In this document: positions 1 to 7,749 of the stretch, in pieces
How positions within the stretch are numbered: position 1 is the stretch's first letter
How the letters are laid out: each line of letters begins with the position of its first letter
Assembly (NCBI GenBank): GCA_025450405.1
Contig: JANWHL010000021.1
Span: forward strand, 1-22,384
DNA: 22,384 bases
Reading direction: 5' to 3'
Source: Ktedonobacterales bacterium
Lineage (GTDB): Bacteria; Chloroflexota; Ktedonobacteria; Ktedonobacterales; JADMIN01
Program-made: the position numbers and the translations under genes
The notes under the pieces: generated by a model
What the model was told of the DNA's origin: nothing
What the model saw: only the letters and a program-made list of their open reading frames with translations
The model's database searches: none

Positions 1-42
1 GCGCCCCTCCCCAATCTACCCGAAGACGAGGAGCAATCCGCG

Positions 43-2556
43 ATGAGCCGTTTCGACTCCTACAATAGTGACGCCAAGCGGTCCCTCGCCCAGGCCCGCG
101 AGACAGCTATCCGCCTCAACCACAAGACCATCTGCACCGAGCACCTCCTACTCGGCCTGCTCGAGGTCCAGGATCCCACCGCCGACGCCATCCTCACCGG
201 GCTGGGTGTGAGCCCCACCCGGGTCAAGACCGCCCTCGAATTCGTGATCGGCAGCAAGAGCACCCGCCAGCTCCTGGTCGAGCCCGCCCTCAGCGTCGCC
301 GCGCGCACCGTCCTCGACCTCGCCGAGCAGGAGGCCCGAGACACGCGCGCCAACGACGTTGGACCCGAGCACCTGCTCATCGCGCTGCTGCGCGAGGCCG
401 ACGGCATCGCCGCCGGCGTGCTCGAAAGCTTCAACGTCACACTCGACCGCGTCCGCTTCCAGGTGGACCAGGTCCGGCGCCAGGGTCGACCCGCCTCGCC
501 ATTCGCCGCCGAACACGTCGCCCGCTACAATATGACCCCGACCCTCAACCAGGTGAGTCGCGACCTCACCGCCGCCGCGCTCGCCGGTCAGCTCGATCCC
601 GTCATCGGCCGCGACCAGGAGATCGAGCGCACCATGCAGGTCCTCGCGCGCCGGAGCAAGAACAATCCCGTGCTTATCGGCGACGCGGGCGTCGGCAAGA
701 CCGCCATCGCCGAGGGCCTGGCCCAGCGTATGGTGGACGGCAAAGTGCCCGAGACCCTCCAGGACAAGCGCGTCGTCTCCCTCGACGTTGGCCTGCTCAC
801 CATAGGCACGAAGTATCGAGGCGACTTCGAGGAGCGGCTCAAGAAGGTGCTGCACGAAGTCGTCACCAGCGGCAACGTCATCATCGTGATTGACGAGCTG
901 CAGACCCTCGTCGGCGCCGGCGTCGCCGAGGGCTCGGTGGACGCCGCCAATCTGCTCAAGCCGATCCTCGCACGCGGCGAGTTCCAGTGCATCGGTGCCA
1001 CCACCCTTGAGGACTACCGCAAGAGCATTGAGCGCGACCCGGCGCTGGAACGGCGTTTCCAGCCCGTGCTCGTGCGCGAATCCACAGTCGAAGAGACCGT
1101 CGCCATCTTGCGCGGTCTCAGCCAGCGCTACGAGCGCTATCACCACGTCGCCATCGAGGACCGCGCCCTCGTCGCGGCCGCGCGTCTCGCCGACCGCTAC
1201 ATCCAGGACCGCTTCCTCCCCGACAAGGCCATTGACCTCATCGATGAGGCCGCCGCTCGACTGAATGTCGGCCGCTCGATGGTCCCCGCCGAGGTCCGCA
1301 CCCGCCGCGGCGAGCTGGAGCGGCTCCAGGGCGAAAAGGACGCCGCCATCCGCGCCAATGACTATCCCCGCGCCGGCGAGCTCTGGGACCGCGAGATGGC
1401 GGTGCGCCGCCGCTTGATCGACCTGGAGACCGACTGGTCGCGCGTCCGCGGCGAAGAGGACCCGACCGTCGGCGAAGAGCAGGTGGCCGAGGTAGTGGCC
1501 ATGTGGACGGGTGTGCCCGCCGTCAAGCTGGACCTCGAAGAATCGCGACGCCTGCTGAACCTGGAAGACGAGCTGCATCGTCGCGTGATCGGCCAGGATG
1601 AGGCCGTCAGCGCCGTGGCGCGGGCCATTCGCCGCTCGCGCGCCGAGCTACGCGACCGCCGCCGGCCCATTGGCTCCTTCATCTTCGTCGGCCCCACCGG
1701 CGTCGGCAAGACCGAGCTCGCCCGCGCCCTGGCGGCGGCGCTCTTCGGCAGCGAAGACGCGCTCATCAAAATCGACATGTCCGAGTTCATGGAGAGCCAC
1801 AACGCCGCGCGCCTGGTCGGCGCCCCTCCGGGTTACGTCGGCTACGACCAGGCCGGCCAGCTCACCGAAGCTGTGCGCCGGCGCCCCTACAGCGTCGTCC
1901 TCTTCGACGAAGTGGAGAAGGCCCACCCGCGCGTCTTCGAGCTCTTGCTCCAGGTCCTGGAGGATGGCCGCCTGACGGACGCCAAGGGCCGGGTGGTGGA
2001 CTTCAAGAACACCATCGTCGTTCTCACCTCCAATGTTGGCGCGGAGCTGCTGGGCAATCGCGGCGAGTGGGGCTTCGCGACCAAGCGCCAAGACGAGCGC
2101 GACGACGAGGCCGCCCACTACTCGCGCATGCGCGAGGTCCTCGAGCCGCGTCTCAAGGAGACCTTCAAGCCCGAGTTCCTCAACCGCGTGGACGACCTGA
2201 TCCTCTTCCACTCGCTCACCCGCGCCCAGGTGCGCACTGTCCTTGACCTGATGCTGGCTCAGACCTCCGCGCGCCTCTCCGAGCAGCTGATCGACCTGCG
2301 CGTCACCGACCGCGCCAAGGACCTGCTCTCGGACAAGGGCTACGACAAAGAGTATGGCGCGCGGCCCCTGCGCCGGGTGCTGCAGGGCATGCTCGAGGAC
2401 CGGTTGGCCGAGGCGCTGCTCCGTGGCGGCATGAAGGCCGGCGACATGGCTGTGGTCGACCGCGACGAGGCGGGCGAGCTCGCCCTCGCCGTAGCGGATA
2501 AGCCCGCGATCGAAGCGCCCGTGGCGCCCGAGCTTGGCGGGAGCCAGCGCCGCTAG
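43..2556 (+). CDS. clpC: ClpC-type AAA+ unfoldase subunit of the Clp protease
   Basis: Hexameric cytosolic ATPase that unfolds proteins and feeds them to ClpP. The 837-aa product has the full ClpC order: two Clp N repeats (about 5-145), AAA1 with Walker A GDAGVGKT (213-220), a short middle region with a UVR-like helix (about 423-455), AAA2 with Walker A GPTGVGKT (550-557), pore loop GYVGY (597-601) and Walker B VVLFDEVEKAH, then the small C-terminal domain. A WGF tripeptide (676-678) sits where ClpP-binding loops carry [LIV]GF, which favours ClpC over ClpB. The Walker B region of AAA1 reads IDELQ instead of the usual IDEIH. The ATG has GAGGAG nine bases upstream. The frame is open back to base 1, but the N-terminus already aligns with the family. 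Its promoter lies outside the window. It is convergent with the VOC gene. Confidence 0.96.
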   Translation: MSRFDSYNSDAKRSLAQARETAIRLNHKTICTEHLLLGLLEVQDPTADAILTGLGVSPTRVKTALEFVIGSKSTRQLLVEPALSVAARTVLDLAEQEARDTRANDVGPEHLLIALLREADGIAAGVLESFNVTLDRVRFQVDQVRRQGRPASPFAAEHVARYNMTPTLNQVSRDLTAAALAGQLDPVIGRDQEIERTMQVLARRSKNNPVLIGDAGVGKTAIAEGLAQRMVDGKVPETLQDKRVVSLDVGLLTIGTKYRGDFEERLKKVLHEVVTSGNVIIVIDELQTLVGAGVAEGSVDAANLLKPILARGEFQCIGATTLEDYRKSIERDPALERRFQPVLVRESTVEETVAILRGLSQRYERYHHVAIEDRALVAAARLADRYIQDRFLPDKAIDLIDEAAARLNVGRSMVPAEVRTRRGELERLQGEKDAAIRANDYPRAGELWDREMAVRRRLIDLETDWSRVRGEEDPTVGEEQVAEVVAMWTGVPAVKLDLEESRRLLNLEDELHRRVIGQDEAVSAVARAIRRSRAELRDRRRPIGSFIFVGPTGVGKTELARALAAALFGSEDALIKIDMSEFMESHNAARLVGAPPGYVGYDQAGQLTEAVRRRPYSVVLFDEVEKAHPRVFELLLQVLEDGRLTDAKGRVVDFKNTIVVLTSNVGAELLGNRGEWGFATKRQDERDDEAAHYSRMREVLEPRLKETFKPEFLNRVDDLILFHSLTRAQVRTVLDLMLAQTSARLSEQLIDLRVTDRAKDLLSDKGYDKEYGARPLRRVLQGMLEDRLAEALLRGGMKAGDMAVVDRDEAGELALAVADKPAIEAPVAPELGGSQRR

Positions 2557-2634
2557 CCCGGTTGACGCACGCGGGCCGCATCATGCGGCGTCCACATGGC
2601 TCTCCCTCGCCCCAGCGCGATCTTCCTTCCGCCT

Positions 2635-2676
2635 CCCCCTCGCCCCGCGGGGCGAGGGGGCTGGGGGGTGAGGACC
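2635..2676. terminator. REP-like perfect palindrome between convergent genes (REP-A)
   Basis: Bases 2635-2660 form a perfect 26-bp palindrome (CCCCCTCGCCCCG and its complement), followed by a G-rich tail GGCTGGGGGGTGAGGACC. It lies between the 3' ends of clpC (2556) and the VOC gene (2775), so it could end transcription from both sides, although no U-tract is present. It belongs to a family of five hairpins in this window. The flank holds a short direct repeat, GTGAGGACCCCTGG, at about 2668 and 2687. Confidence 0.6.
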
Positions 2677-2774
2677 CCTGGGCATGTGAGGACCCCTGGC
2701 TCGGGACGTCACGGGACTGTACCTTTTCCGCACGGGCCACGCCGGTGTCCGCGCGCCTTCAACCCCATTCGCCA

Positions 2775-3698
2775 TCAATTGTGGCGTTCATCCCCCCGCA
2801 GGCGAAAGATGAGACGCACGCCGAGAATCTGGTCCTCGGTCACGAGCAGCGCGCCCGCATCGCCCAGCACCGGCTCGGGATGGGCGCCGCCCGCTTCCAG
2901 TGCCGCGCGTGTCCGGTCGAGGTCCGCCACCGCCAGCCCAAGCTCAATCGGCCCCTGGCCCCGATCCTGGAGGCGCTCCTCGGCGGCGCCGGCGCTGTCG
3001 CCGGTCTCGGCGGCCGCCACGTCGGGGGCAACCACGGTGATCGCGAAGTCACCCAGGCGGAAGATCGCGCGCCGGGCCGCCAACTCCGGCACTTCCTCGA
3101 TCCGCTCCGCCTTCAGCCCGAACTGGTCCTCATAGATGCTGACGGTCGTCGCCAGGTTGGCCGCCGCCACCGCGATACCCGCAACACCCTTGGCGCCGTT
3201 CGCGTGCGTCCCGGGCCGCTCCCAGGCCAGGCGCTGCGCATCCGGCGTCTCCCACTGGATCAGAAACGGCCACGGCCGGCGCCAGGCCACGCCGCCCGGC
3301 AGCAAGATCCGCCACGACAACACCGTGCCGTCTGGCCGGTGGCGTTGCATCGGGAACGGGCCATCCGCGCCGAGATGCGCGCCAATCACGGCGCCCAGAC
3401 CCATCCCGCGCCCCGTCACATCGTCGGCCGCCAGCGCGAAGCCGACGAGCCCGCCACCCCGCTCCGCGATGAATCGCACTAGCGCCGGCCCCCCCAGCGG
3501 GCTGGCCAGCGCCTCCGCCTCATTCACCACCGCGAGCAGCTCCATGTAGTCCAGCCCAAAGCGAATAATGGCATTGGCCGTGCCTCTGCCCGCATGCCGG
3601 CCACCCGGCGCGACATCAAAGCCCGCCGCGCGGAAGCGCGCCATCGCGTCATCCAGGTCCCGCACGGCGATGACCGCGTGGTCGAAGCGAGTAATCAC
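2775..3698 (-). CDS. VOC/glyoxalase-like domain protein
   Basis: A 307-aa protein of the vicinal-oxygen-chelate superfamily; the arrangement resembles the Glyoxalase_3-like group, whose substrates are mostly unknown. The N-terminus MITRFDHAVIAVRDLDDAM is a classic VOC opening: His7 and Glu53 (in YMELLAV) are the expected metal ligands of the first module. A second module starts near residue 170 (GVAGIAVAAANLATTVSIYE), and a third partial beta-alpha unit appears near 250 (IELGLAVADLDRTRAAL). I chose the GTG start at 3698 because GGAGGAACC precedes it and the VOC fold begins at once; the reading frame runs 54 codons further upstream, but that stretch is low-complexity Arg/Gly. It follows the YbaK-like gene by 50 bases on the same strand, probably as one transcript. 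Confidence 0.85.
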   Translation of the reverse strand: MITRFDHAVIAVRDLDDAMARFRAAGFDVAPGGRHAGRGTANAIIRFGLDYMELLAVVNEAEALASPLGGPALVRFIAERGGGLVGFALAADDVTGRGMGLGAVIGAHLGADGPFPMQRHRPDGTVLSWRILLPGGVAWRRPWPFLIQWETPDAQRLAWERPGTHANGAKGVAGIAVAAANLATTVSIYEDQFGLKAERIEEVPELAARRAIFRLGDFAITVVAPDVAAAETGDSAGAAEERLQDRGQGPIELGLAVADLDRTRAALEAGGAHPEPVLGDAGALLVTEDQILGVRLIFRLRGDERHN

Positions 3699-3748
3699 AA
3701 TGGTTCCTCCTCTTCCCCCCCTTCCTCCGCCTCTCTCCGTGAACGTCC

Positions 3749-4228
3749 CTAACCATCTCCCGAACGCACGGCGACATCGACCACCCGGGCCCCCGTGACG
3801 CGTTCGAGATCCATGGGCGTAATCGGAAACACGGCATTTGGTGTGCCCGCGGCCGCCCACACCGTGTCGTAGCCCAACAGATCCGCATCGAGATACGTCG
3901 GCAGCGGCGTCGCGTGGCCCATCGGCGGCACCCCGCCAATGGCATAGCCCGTCACGGCGCGCACCGTCTCCGCATCCGCGCGACGGATCGGCGCGCCCGC
4001 CACCGCCGCCAGCTTCGCCGTGTCCAGCCGATTGGCGCCGGAGACCAGCGCCAGTACGGGCCGGCCACCGGCGAGAAACACCAGCGACTTGACGATCTGC
4101 CCCACCGTCGTGCCCACCGCCGCCGCGGCCTCCTCCGCCGTACGCGTACTCTCCGCGAACTCCGTCACCGCCGTCTCCAGTCCCGCCTCGCGCAACGCCG
4201 CGACGACCCGTTCCACCGCCGCCTTCAT
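3749..4228 (-). CDS. YbaK/EbsC (aminoacyl-tRNA deacylase-like) protein
   Basis: A 159-aa single-domain protein of the YbaK/ProX/INS family. Members remove mischarged amino acids from tRNA in trans (YbaK acts on Cys-tRNA(Pro)); some are uncharacterised. Visible family marks are the conserved Lys in QIVKSLVF (Lys47), the SGANRLD strand (63-69) and the glycine-rich GGVPPMGH loop (98-105). The substrate cannot be told from sequence. The ATG at 4228 is preceded by GGGAAGGGAG; an upstream in-frame extension of 15 residues was rejected because it lacks a ribosome-binding site. It is the first gene of a likely two-gene transcript with the VOC gene. Confidence 0.88.
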   Translation of the reverse strand: MKAAVERVVAALREAGLETAVTEFAESTRTAEEAAAAVGTTVGQIVKSLVFLAGGRPVLALVSGANRLDTAKLAAVAGAPIRRADAETVRAVTGYAIGGVPPMGHATPLPTYLDADLLGYDTVWAAAGTPNAVFPITPMDLERVTGARVVDVAVRSGDG

Positions 4229-4582
4229 CCGCTCAACTCCCTTCCCGATGCCGCACCCAGGCCCACCTCGCACCGCCCGACCACGCCTGTGCGCCTGTCA
4301 CCTGACGCACCCCGGCTCGCCCACCTGCGGTCAGCCTCGCTTGCCACCTGATGCCACTCGCCGCCCATGACGGTCCCGACAATGAGCCGGGCGGCCAGCA
4401 TTACCCGCGTCCTGTAAGTCTTTGACTCAATGCCGCGGCCAGAAAAGACCCGGCGCGGTGGCCCGTGCGGCGCCGGCACGGATTCCGGTGGGCGCCATTA
4501 TTCGTCAAACTCCATCAGGGCGCCTCCTCGCCAATCGATGCGCCCGCCTACGGCCCCCGCCCTCACGACGCACGCACAACTT
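4229..4582. other. Intergenic stretch, no gene seen
   Basis: Upstream region of the YbaK-like gene. Short open frames on both strands have arbitrary composition and no convincing start signals. I found no clear promoter, hairpin or repeat before the composite repeat beginning near 4583. Confidence 0.5.
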
Positions 4583-4914
4583 AGGATTCTCCCGTACATA
4601 GCCCCTTGGCTGGACCACTGTTGCCCTCCGCCCCTGGCCCATTTCAAGCCCATCGGTGACGGCGCGCTGTCATGCGGCTTCCCTCGCAAATAGCCCCATG
4701 GCTGGGTCGTCGCCGGACCTGCGTCCCCGTTGCCCGTACCATGCGCCCGAAGCTCAGGATGACACGCGGAACTTCAATTCCGCATATTCCCCCAACCACC
4801 ACGCTCGCCCGTGGTCGCCGCCATTCGTGGTCGCCGATATGTTCACCCGCATCCCCGGCGGCCGGCCATCATAGCACTACCACGCGGAACGTCAACTCCG
4901 CATCCTCGCCCCAC
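4583..4914. repeat. Composite dispersed element, copy R1
   Basis: This stretch matches the element at 9011-9284 block by block and in the same order: AGGATTCTCCC (4583-4593); a 46-bp block (4648-4693) identical at 40 of 46 positions to 9074-9119; CAGGAT-ACACGCGGAAC leading into the short palindromic repeat at 4763-4785; a CCCGTGGTCGCC block; and a second palindromic copy at 4881-4903. The small repeat has the core GCGGAACGTCAATTCCGC, an inverted repeat with six-base arms. Insertions and deletions separate the blocks. No coding potential is apparent. Confidence 0.75.
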
Positions 4915-4954
4915 GATCCGCCCACCAACCATCACCCCACCCGACCGCCTGACT

Positions 4955-5015
4955 CCCCTCTCCCACCGCGGCGGGGGAGGGGCTGGGGTCCCCCACTGGG
5001 GGCTGGGGGAGGGGG
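4955..5015. repeat. REP-like hairpin with G-quadruplex-prone tail (REP-B)
   Basis: Arms 4955-4964 (CCCCTCTCCC) and 4973-4982 (GGGGGAGGGG) pair with one wobble, followed by CTGGGGTCCCCC and then a second run of G-tracts to 5015. The plus strand has at least six runs of four or more G within 43 bases. It is 3' of the Nudix gene, which reads toward it on the minus strand. Confidence 0.6.
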
Positions 5016-5081
5016 ACCCCAAGATCCATCACCGCGTCCTCACCGCATCTTCCCCTTCTCTGCGTCCCCTCTCCGTCCCCT

Positions 5082-5200
5082 CTGTGTCCTCTGTGTCCTC
5101 TGTGCTCTCTGTGGTTAAGCTCCGCGTCCTCTCCGCGTCCTCCGCGTCCTCTCCGCGTCCTCCGCGTCCTCTCCGCGTCCTCCGCGTTCTCGGCGGTTAA
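5082..5200. repeat. Simple-sequence array of CTCTGTGTC / CTCCGCGTC units
   Basis: Two blocks, each ending in GGTTAA: the first built of CTCTGTGTC-like units (ending at 5117), the second of alternating 9- and 11-base CTCCGCGTC / CTCTCCGCGTC units, giving a 20-base period. Translations give the familiar spurious peptides (TAENAEDAE, NHREHRGHRG), so open frames here are not genes. From memory, related arrays are scattered through Chloroflexota and Planctomycetota genomes. It lies just 3' of the Nudix gene. Confidence 0.8.
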
Positions 5201-5227
5201 TCCGTCTCTCTCCCTCACCCCGGTCTA

Positions 5228-6034
5228 TCACGGCTCGGCCTCGGGATTGAATCGATAGAGGCGCGCGGGACGGTGCTGGCCGGCGCGGCGCGTGCGCGGC
5301 GTGGCCACCAGGATTCCCGTTTGCAGCACCTTGCGCCGGAAATTGCGCTTGTCCAGGTCCCGGCCCAGGATCGCTTCATACACGTTCTGCAGCTCGCTGA
5401 GGGTGAATTCCTTCCCCAGCAGCTGATAGCCGATTTTGGTGTACTCGAGCTTGCCGCGCAGCCGTTGCGAGGTATAGCGCAGGATCTCGTCATGGTCGAA
5501 CGCGAGCTCCGGCGGCTCATACATCGCGAACCACGCGATGTCCTCGTCCTGACCGCTGGCGCCGAGAGCTAGATGCTCGGCCCGTAGCAGCGCATAGTAA
5601 ACCACTGTCACGACGCGCGTGCGCGGGTCGCGGCCCGGATCACCGAACGTGTAGAGCTGTTCGAGGTAGACGTCCCGCACGCCAATCGCCTCATCGAGCT
5701 CGCGCCGGGCGGCATCCTCCAGCGACTCATCCATGGTGATGAATCCGCCAGGGAGTGCCCACACCCCGTCATATGGCCAGCGCCTGCGCCGGTTCAGCAA
5801 CACTTCCAGCCGGCCATTGCGCACGGTCAGGATGACCACATCCACGGCCACGGAGGGGCGGTCTTGTGCCCGGGCGTCGCGTCCAGCCTCGCTGGGCTCG
5901 GCGTTGGTTGCCGCGGCCGCCTCGCGCGCGGACGCCCCACCCGCCGTGTCCGGCTGGCGCACGCTGGCGGCGGGCCCGTTGGTCTGGTGATGGGGAGCCG
6001 CGCCCCGCGAAGTTGCGCGCGAATGCTCCGCCAT
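5228..6034 (-). CDS. Nudix-domain / winged-helix regulator (NrtR-like)
   Basis: A 268-aa protein: a disordered Ala/Arg-rich leader (1-58), a Nudix domain (about 60-190) and a C-terminal winged-helix segment (about 193-263, KLEYTKIGYQLLGKEF through the RRKVLQTGIL helix). This order is that of the NrtR family, where a Nudix-fold sensor, often binding ADP-ribose derivatives, controls NAD-related genes. The Nudix box runs 97-119, but the second Glu of the EE pair is Ala116, the position most important in MutT, so hydrolysis is doubtful and a sensor role more likely. No NAD genes are adjacent, so its regulon is unknown. The ATG at 6034 is preceded by AGGCGAGG. A TTGACA promoter lies about 120 bases upstream. 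Confidence 0.85.
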   Translation of the reverse strand: MAEHSRATSRGAAPHHQTNGPAASVRQPDTAGGASAREAAAATNAEPSEAGRDARAQDRPSVAVDVVILTVRNGRLEVLLNRRRRWPYDGVWALPGGFITMDESLEDAARRELDEAIGVRDVYLEQLYTFGDPGRDPRTRVVTVVYYALLRAEHLALGASGQDEDIAWFAMYEPPELAFDHDEILRYTSQRLRGKLEYTKIGYQLLGKEFTLSELQNVYEAILGRDLDKRNFRRKVLQTGILVATPRTRRAGQHRPARLYRFNPEAEP

Positions 6035-6157
6035 GATAATTACCTCGCCTGGCCGCCAGCTCCGTCCACGAGCGATGCCCTCCCGTCGCGGTGCGCGGCG
6101 GGCGAATCCGCGCGGCGGCCCGATCCGCCCGCGGCGGCGGCACACGGCGCCGCACTC

Positions 6158-6187
6158 ACGGTATCGCCCGTGCCCGAAGTGTGTCAA
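6158..6187 (-). promoter_or_regulatory. Sigma70-type promoter of the Nudix gene
   Basis: On the minus strand, TTGACA (6187-6182) and TACCGT (6163-6158) are 18 bases apart, about 115 bases before the ATG. It sits between the terminator-like hairpin of the upstream gene and the Nudix gene, so the gene appears to be independently transcribed. Confidence 0.55.
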
Positions 6188-6203
6188 GAGCGGCACACGC
6201 GGA

Positions 6204-6228
6204 GCCCCTCCCCGCAAAGGAGAGGGGC
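6204..6228 (-). terminator. Hairpin 3' of the secreted-protein gene (REP-C)
   Basis: Arms GCCCCTC and GAGGGGC (6204-6210 and 6222-6228), extendable by two or three pairs inside. It lies 43 bases beyond the stop of the secreted-protein gene and just upstream of the Nudix promoter. It is a short relative of the other G/C-rich hairpins, without the G-rich tail. Confidence 0.5.
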
Positions 6229-6270
6229 CCGTTGGTCGATCAATCTGAATACCGCGTCCGCTTGCCCGCG

Positions 6271-7446
6271 CTACTGTACGACCGTCGAGCAATACGTCGA
6301 GTTCGCTCCGAACGGGCCGCCGCAGTTCTCGGTCTGCTGGAACTGGTCGGCCTGACCAAAGTCGTTGCTCGTGCCCGGATAATCGCCGCCATAGGTGAAG
6401 GCCTTGGCCGCGTTGTTGTAGGCGAAGAACGGATACGTGCAGAATGGCGCCCCATAGTTGGCCGCGCCGCAGTACTGATTCACCTCGGCTTTGCCGCCGA
6501 AGTCGCTCACCACCGAATAACTCTTCGCCGCCGTGCGCGGGCCGAAGGTCACACCTTTGATCAGCAGCGGACTGAAGTTGAGCCAGGTCGGGACATCGTA
6601 CGAAAAGCACGGCGGCTTGGTGGCGCTGCCCGGCAGGCAGAATTGGCCTGAGGGCTGCGTGAAGTTGCCCGTGTGGCCGATCTCCCAGACCAGCGCGTTA
6701 GGCGCGTCGTTCACAATACCCCACGCGAGCGAATTGCCGAGCTTCTGCACGGAATACGCGGGCATCAGGGGGCCATCGGACTTGCTGTTCAGGATGATTG
6801 TCCCGCTGTGGCCAGTCGTCACATCGCTGACGGTGATATGCATGCCATCGGCGGCGTCGGTGATGTACTGGTGGTCGGTGACGGTGTCGCCCGCGTGCAT
6901 CACCAGCGGCCCGCCCGTGGCGCTGTCGGTCAGCATCGCGTTGAAGGCCGCGGATTCCTTCCGGCCGTTCGGCGACACCTTCCACACTGGCGAACATGCG
7001 GAATAGGTATCCGCGGCGTAGCTCACGTTGTAGCCGCCACCAGGTGTGCAGCTAGTCACCACGCTGTTGGGATAGAACTGCAGCTCCAGGAAGGCCTGGC
7101 CCAGGAAGCTGCTCGGGTCGCTGACCGTCCCGCCGATCCAGAATGTGGGGCCGACCGCGTCAACCTGCACGGCCTGATTACCCGGCAACACGATCGTCCA
7201 TGTCAGGTCCTGCGCGGAGCCCGCCTGGTCCGAGAGCGGATCGATCTCTGGCTCATCATGGCCGGTGCAGCTCGCGCTATACCAGACATACTCCTGAGGA
7301 TGATGGGCGATACAGAGCGATTGGCCTGACGAGGTCGAAGACGACGCGCGCACATGCGCGGCGGGCACACGCAGCACCACACCAGCCGCGACGGACGCGA
7401 CCAGCGCGACGACACCCAGGGGAACGAGGAAGCGCAACCGGCGCAC
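6271..7446 (-). CDS. Secreted ten-cysteine protein of unknown function
   Basis: A 391-aa protein with a clear export signal: a VRRLRF basic start, a hydrophobic core (about 7-27) and a plausible cleavage region near PAAHVRA. The mature part is rich in Ser/Thr/Gly/Tyr/Asn and has ten cysteines (45, 60, 133, 151, 270, 280, 326, 336, 375, 386), an even number spaced as for disulfides. Strand-like segments (TFWIGGTVSDP, GQAFLELQFYPN, GTIILNSKS) suggest a beta-rich extracellular fold. I do not recognise a family or catalytic motif. The GTG start at 7446 follows GGAGGAGG with five bases between; the frame is open further upstream, but the signal peptide fixes this start. It has its own promoter at 7720-7749 with a leader of about 265 bases. 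Confidence 0.82.
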   Translation of the reverse strand: MRRLRFLVPLGVVALVASVAAGVVLRVPAAHVRASSSTSSGQSLCIAHHPQEYVWYSASCTGHDEPEIDPLSDQAGSAQDLTWTIVLPGNQAVQVDAVGPTFWIGGTVSDPSSFLGQAFLELQFYPNSVVTSCTPGGGYNVSYAADTYSACSPVWKVSPNGRKESAAFNAMLTDSATGGPLVMHAGDTVTDHQYITDAADGMHITVSDVTTGHSGTIILNSKSDGPLMPAYSVQKLGNSLAWGIVNDAPNALVWEIGHTGNFTQPSGQFCLPGSATKPPCFSYDVPTWLNFSPLLIKGVTFGPRTAAKSYSVVSDFGGKAEVNQYCGAANYGAPFCTYPFFAYNNAAKAFTYGGDYPGTSNDFGQADQFQQTENCGGPFGANSTYCSTVVQ

Positions 7447-7719
7447 GGGATCCTCCTCCACGGAGCGGCGCCCCACCACCGTGGCGAGGCACCCCAGGTC
7501 TATTGAGGTCGCACGCCACCGCGCTGAGCCGATGCCCAGCCGGACGCATGCGAGAGCCTGGCTTCGAGCTTCCCCATGTCGGATAATCGCCTGATGGCTG
7601 ATCGACGCCAACGGGGCATGCGAGCGACTCCGCGATGGTGGCCCGGCACCTGGGTCCCCACCGTATCCCACGCCAGCCTGCCCGCTCGCGCGCTACTTGC
7701 CCGCTGGCATCCAAGCCCT

Positions 7720-7749
7720 ACCGTAACTCGCACGGCTCCCGTATGTCAA
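7720..7749 (-). promoter_or_regulatory. Promoter of the secreted-protein gene
   Basis: On the minus strand, TTGACA (7749-7744) and TACGGT (7725-7720) are 18 bases apart. The TGA stop codon of the upstream hydrolase gene lies inside this -35 box. The predicted start of transcription is near 7712, leaving a leader of about 265 bases before the GTG at 7446. I see no recognisable riboswitch in it. Confidence 0.55.

Noticed and set aside
148..1578. Long minus-strand open frame (476 aa) opposite clpC
   Set aside because: It is a codon-bias shadow of the GC-rich clpC gene, with no domain and no start signal; clpC is complete.
4892..5218. Open frame giving TAENAEDAERTRRTRRG-type peptide
   Set aside because: It is the translation of the simple-sequence DNA array, a well-known source of false proteins.
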